From assembly GCF_005925345.1 (NCBI RefSeq), contig NZ_SSHJ01000008.1, forward strand, positions 62,001-126,000: a DNA stretch of 64,000 nt, in the 5' to 3' direction. Source of the stretch: Pedobacter ureilyticus (lineage in GTDB: Bacteria; Bacteroidota; Bacteroidia; Sphingobacteriales; Sphingobacteriaceae). Numbering within the stretch: the first letter of the stretch is position 1; each line of letters begins with the position of its first letter. Position numbers and translations under genes: made by a program. Positions 63,658-64,000 of this stretch are shown in pieces. The notes beneath the pieces were generated by a model. The model saw only the letters and a program-made list of their open reading frames with translations, did not search any database and had not been told where the DNA came from.

Positions 63658-63861
63658 CTTTGTACTTTCTTATTAGAAGCTTATCACTTTCCATTGCTAA
63701 GTTGCATAGATGAATAGCTAAACCGAATACCCTTTTATACGGAATTGAATTACGGGATAATACGTAGACAATAGAACAAATACGATATTAAATGTGTGCT
63801 GAAAGGCCTTTGAAAAGGTAATGAACATATCTTAAATTTAAGATATTTACCTAAAACAAAA

Positions 63862-63890
63862 AAGCCTCGCTAGCTAAACTAACAAGGCTT
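63862..63890 (-). terminator. Terminator after tRNA-Val
   Basis: On the minus strand AAGCCTTGTTAG and CTAGCGAGGCTT form a 12-bp stem (two G-U pairs) with a five-base loop, followed by TTTTTG. Confidence 0.8.
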
Positions 63891-63893
63891 AAG

Positions 63894-63968
63894 TGGAAAA
63901 TGAGGGATTCGAACCCCCGACCCCCTCGGTGTAAACGAGGTGCTCTGAACCAGCTGAGCTAATTTTCC
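63894..63968 (-). tRNA. tRNA-Val (anticodon UAC)
   Basis: Read on the minus strand, it has acceptor GGAAAAT/ATTTTCC, D arm AGCTCAGCTGG, anticodon stem CCTCG/CGAGG with loop TTTACAC (anticodon TAC), and T arm GGGGTTCGAATCCC-like with GTTCGAATC. The CCA end is not encoded. A terminator follows at once. Confidence 0.95.
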
Positions 63969-64000
63969 AGTATTTCAATCTTAATCTCCTCCAATCCGAT

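Noticed and set aside
63894..63968. tRNA-Val as attachment site of a mobile element
   Set aside because: No integrase gene or repeated 3' end is seen nearby, and the terminator directly follows.

Overview
The window looks like a chromosome segment of a Bacteroidota bacterium of the Sphingobacteriaceae type (Pedobacter-like). The clues are an AT-rich core, TTTG / TAnnTTTG-type promoter elements, a SusC/SusD pair controlled by an ECF sigma factor and FecR, alternative complex III fused to a caa3-type oxidase operon, and many Bacteroidota-restricted families (DUF5690, DUF4302, DUF4286). The genus is an inference from gene content; no rRNA is present.

Region 1 (1-5.7 kb) is the end of an integrative mobilizable element, visibly richer in GC than the rest. 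It carries a zeta-like P-loop kinase cut by the window edge, a small partner protein, three mobilization genes (BfmA/BtgA type, a BtgB-like relaxase, a small membrane protein), a GC-rich hairpin region that is a candidate oriT, an excisionase-like gene with a 20-bp palindrome upstream, an unknown membrane protein, and a tyrosine integrase. The integrase promoter lies inside an 18-bp inverted repeat at the element edge. The element abuts the 5' side of hemW.

Region 2 (5.7-23.2 kb) is mostly plus-strand housekeeping and accessory genes: hemW, an SDR, a JmjC/cupin protein, an acetyltransferase, DUF3050 and DUF5690. It is followed by a disturbed patch (12.1-18 kb) with three 110-bp multi-hairpin repeats, an 86-bp partial gene duplication, a SUFU/CbrC pair and a WG-repeat gene broken at an A7 run. 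Then come a vWA/MoxR-type AAA pair, a metallophosphoesterase and a UbiA-like protein.

Region 3 (23.2-33 kb) holds a minus-strand operon of a S9-fold lipoprotein that has lost its catalytic Ser and His, a histidine kinase and a response regulator. TPR, DUF4286, rfbC, OmpA-like and DUF2461 genes follow.

Region 4 (33-43.2 kb) is a nutrient-uptake locus read on the minus strand: ECF sigma, FecR, SusC, SusD, a zinc metallohydrolase lipoprotein and a DUF4302 lipoprotein. The susC leader has competing hairpins.

Region 5 (43.3-60 kb) is the respiratory cluster, also minus strand. ActABCDEF (quinol:cytochrome c reductase) runs into oxidase subunits II and I. After a terminator-like hairpin come heme A synthase, heme O synthase, two subunit III genes, subunit IV, a SCO-family protein without any cysteine, and DUF420. 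Electrons would pass from menaquinol through ActB/ActA/ActE hemes to the CuA of subunit II and then to oxygen.

Region 6 (60-64 kb) has a deoxyhypusine-synthase-like gene lacking the expected lysine, a fosmidomycin-resistance-type MFS exporter, an unknown secreted protein and tRNA-Val(UAC). The most unusual observations are the dead S9 lipoprotein coupled to a two-component system, the 110-bp repeat family, the cysteine-free SCO protein, the broken WG gene and the mobile-element kinase module.
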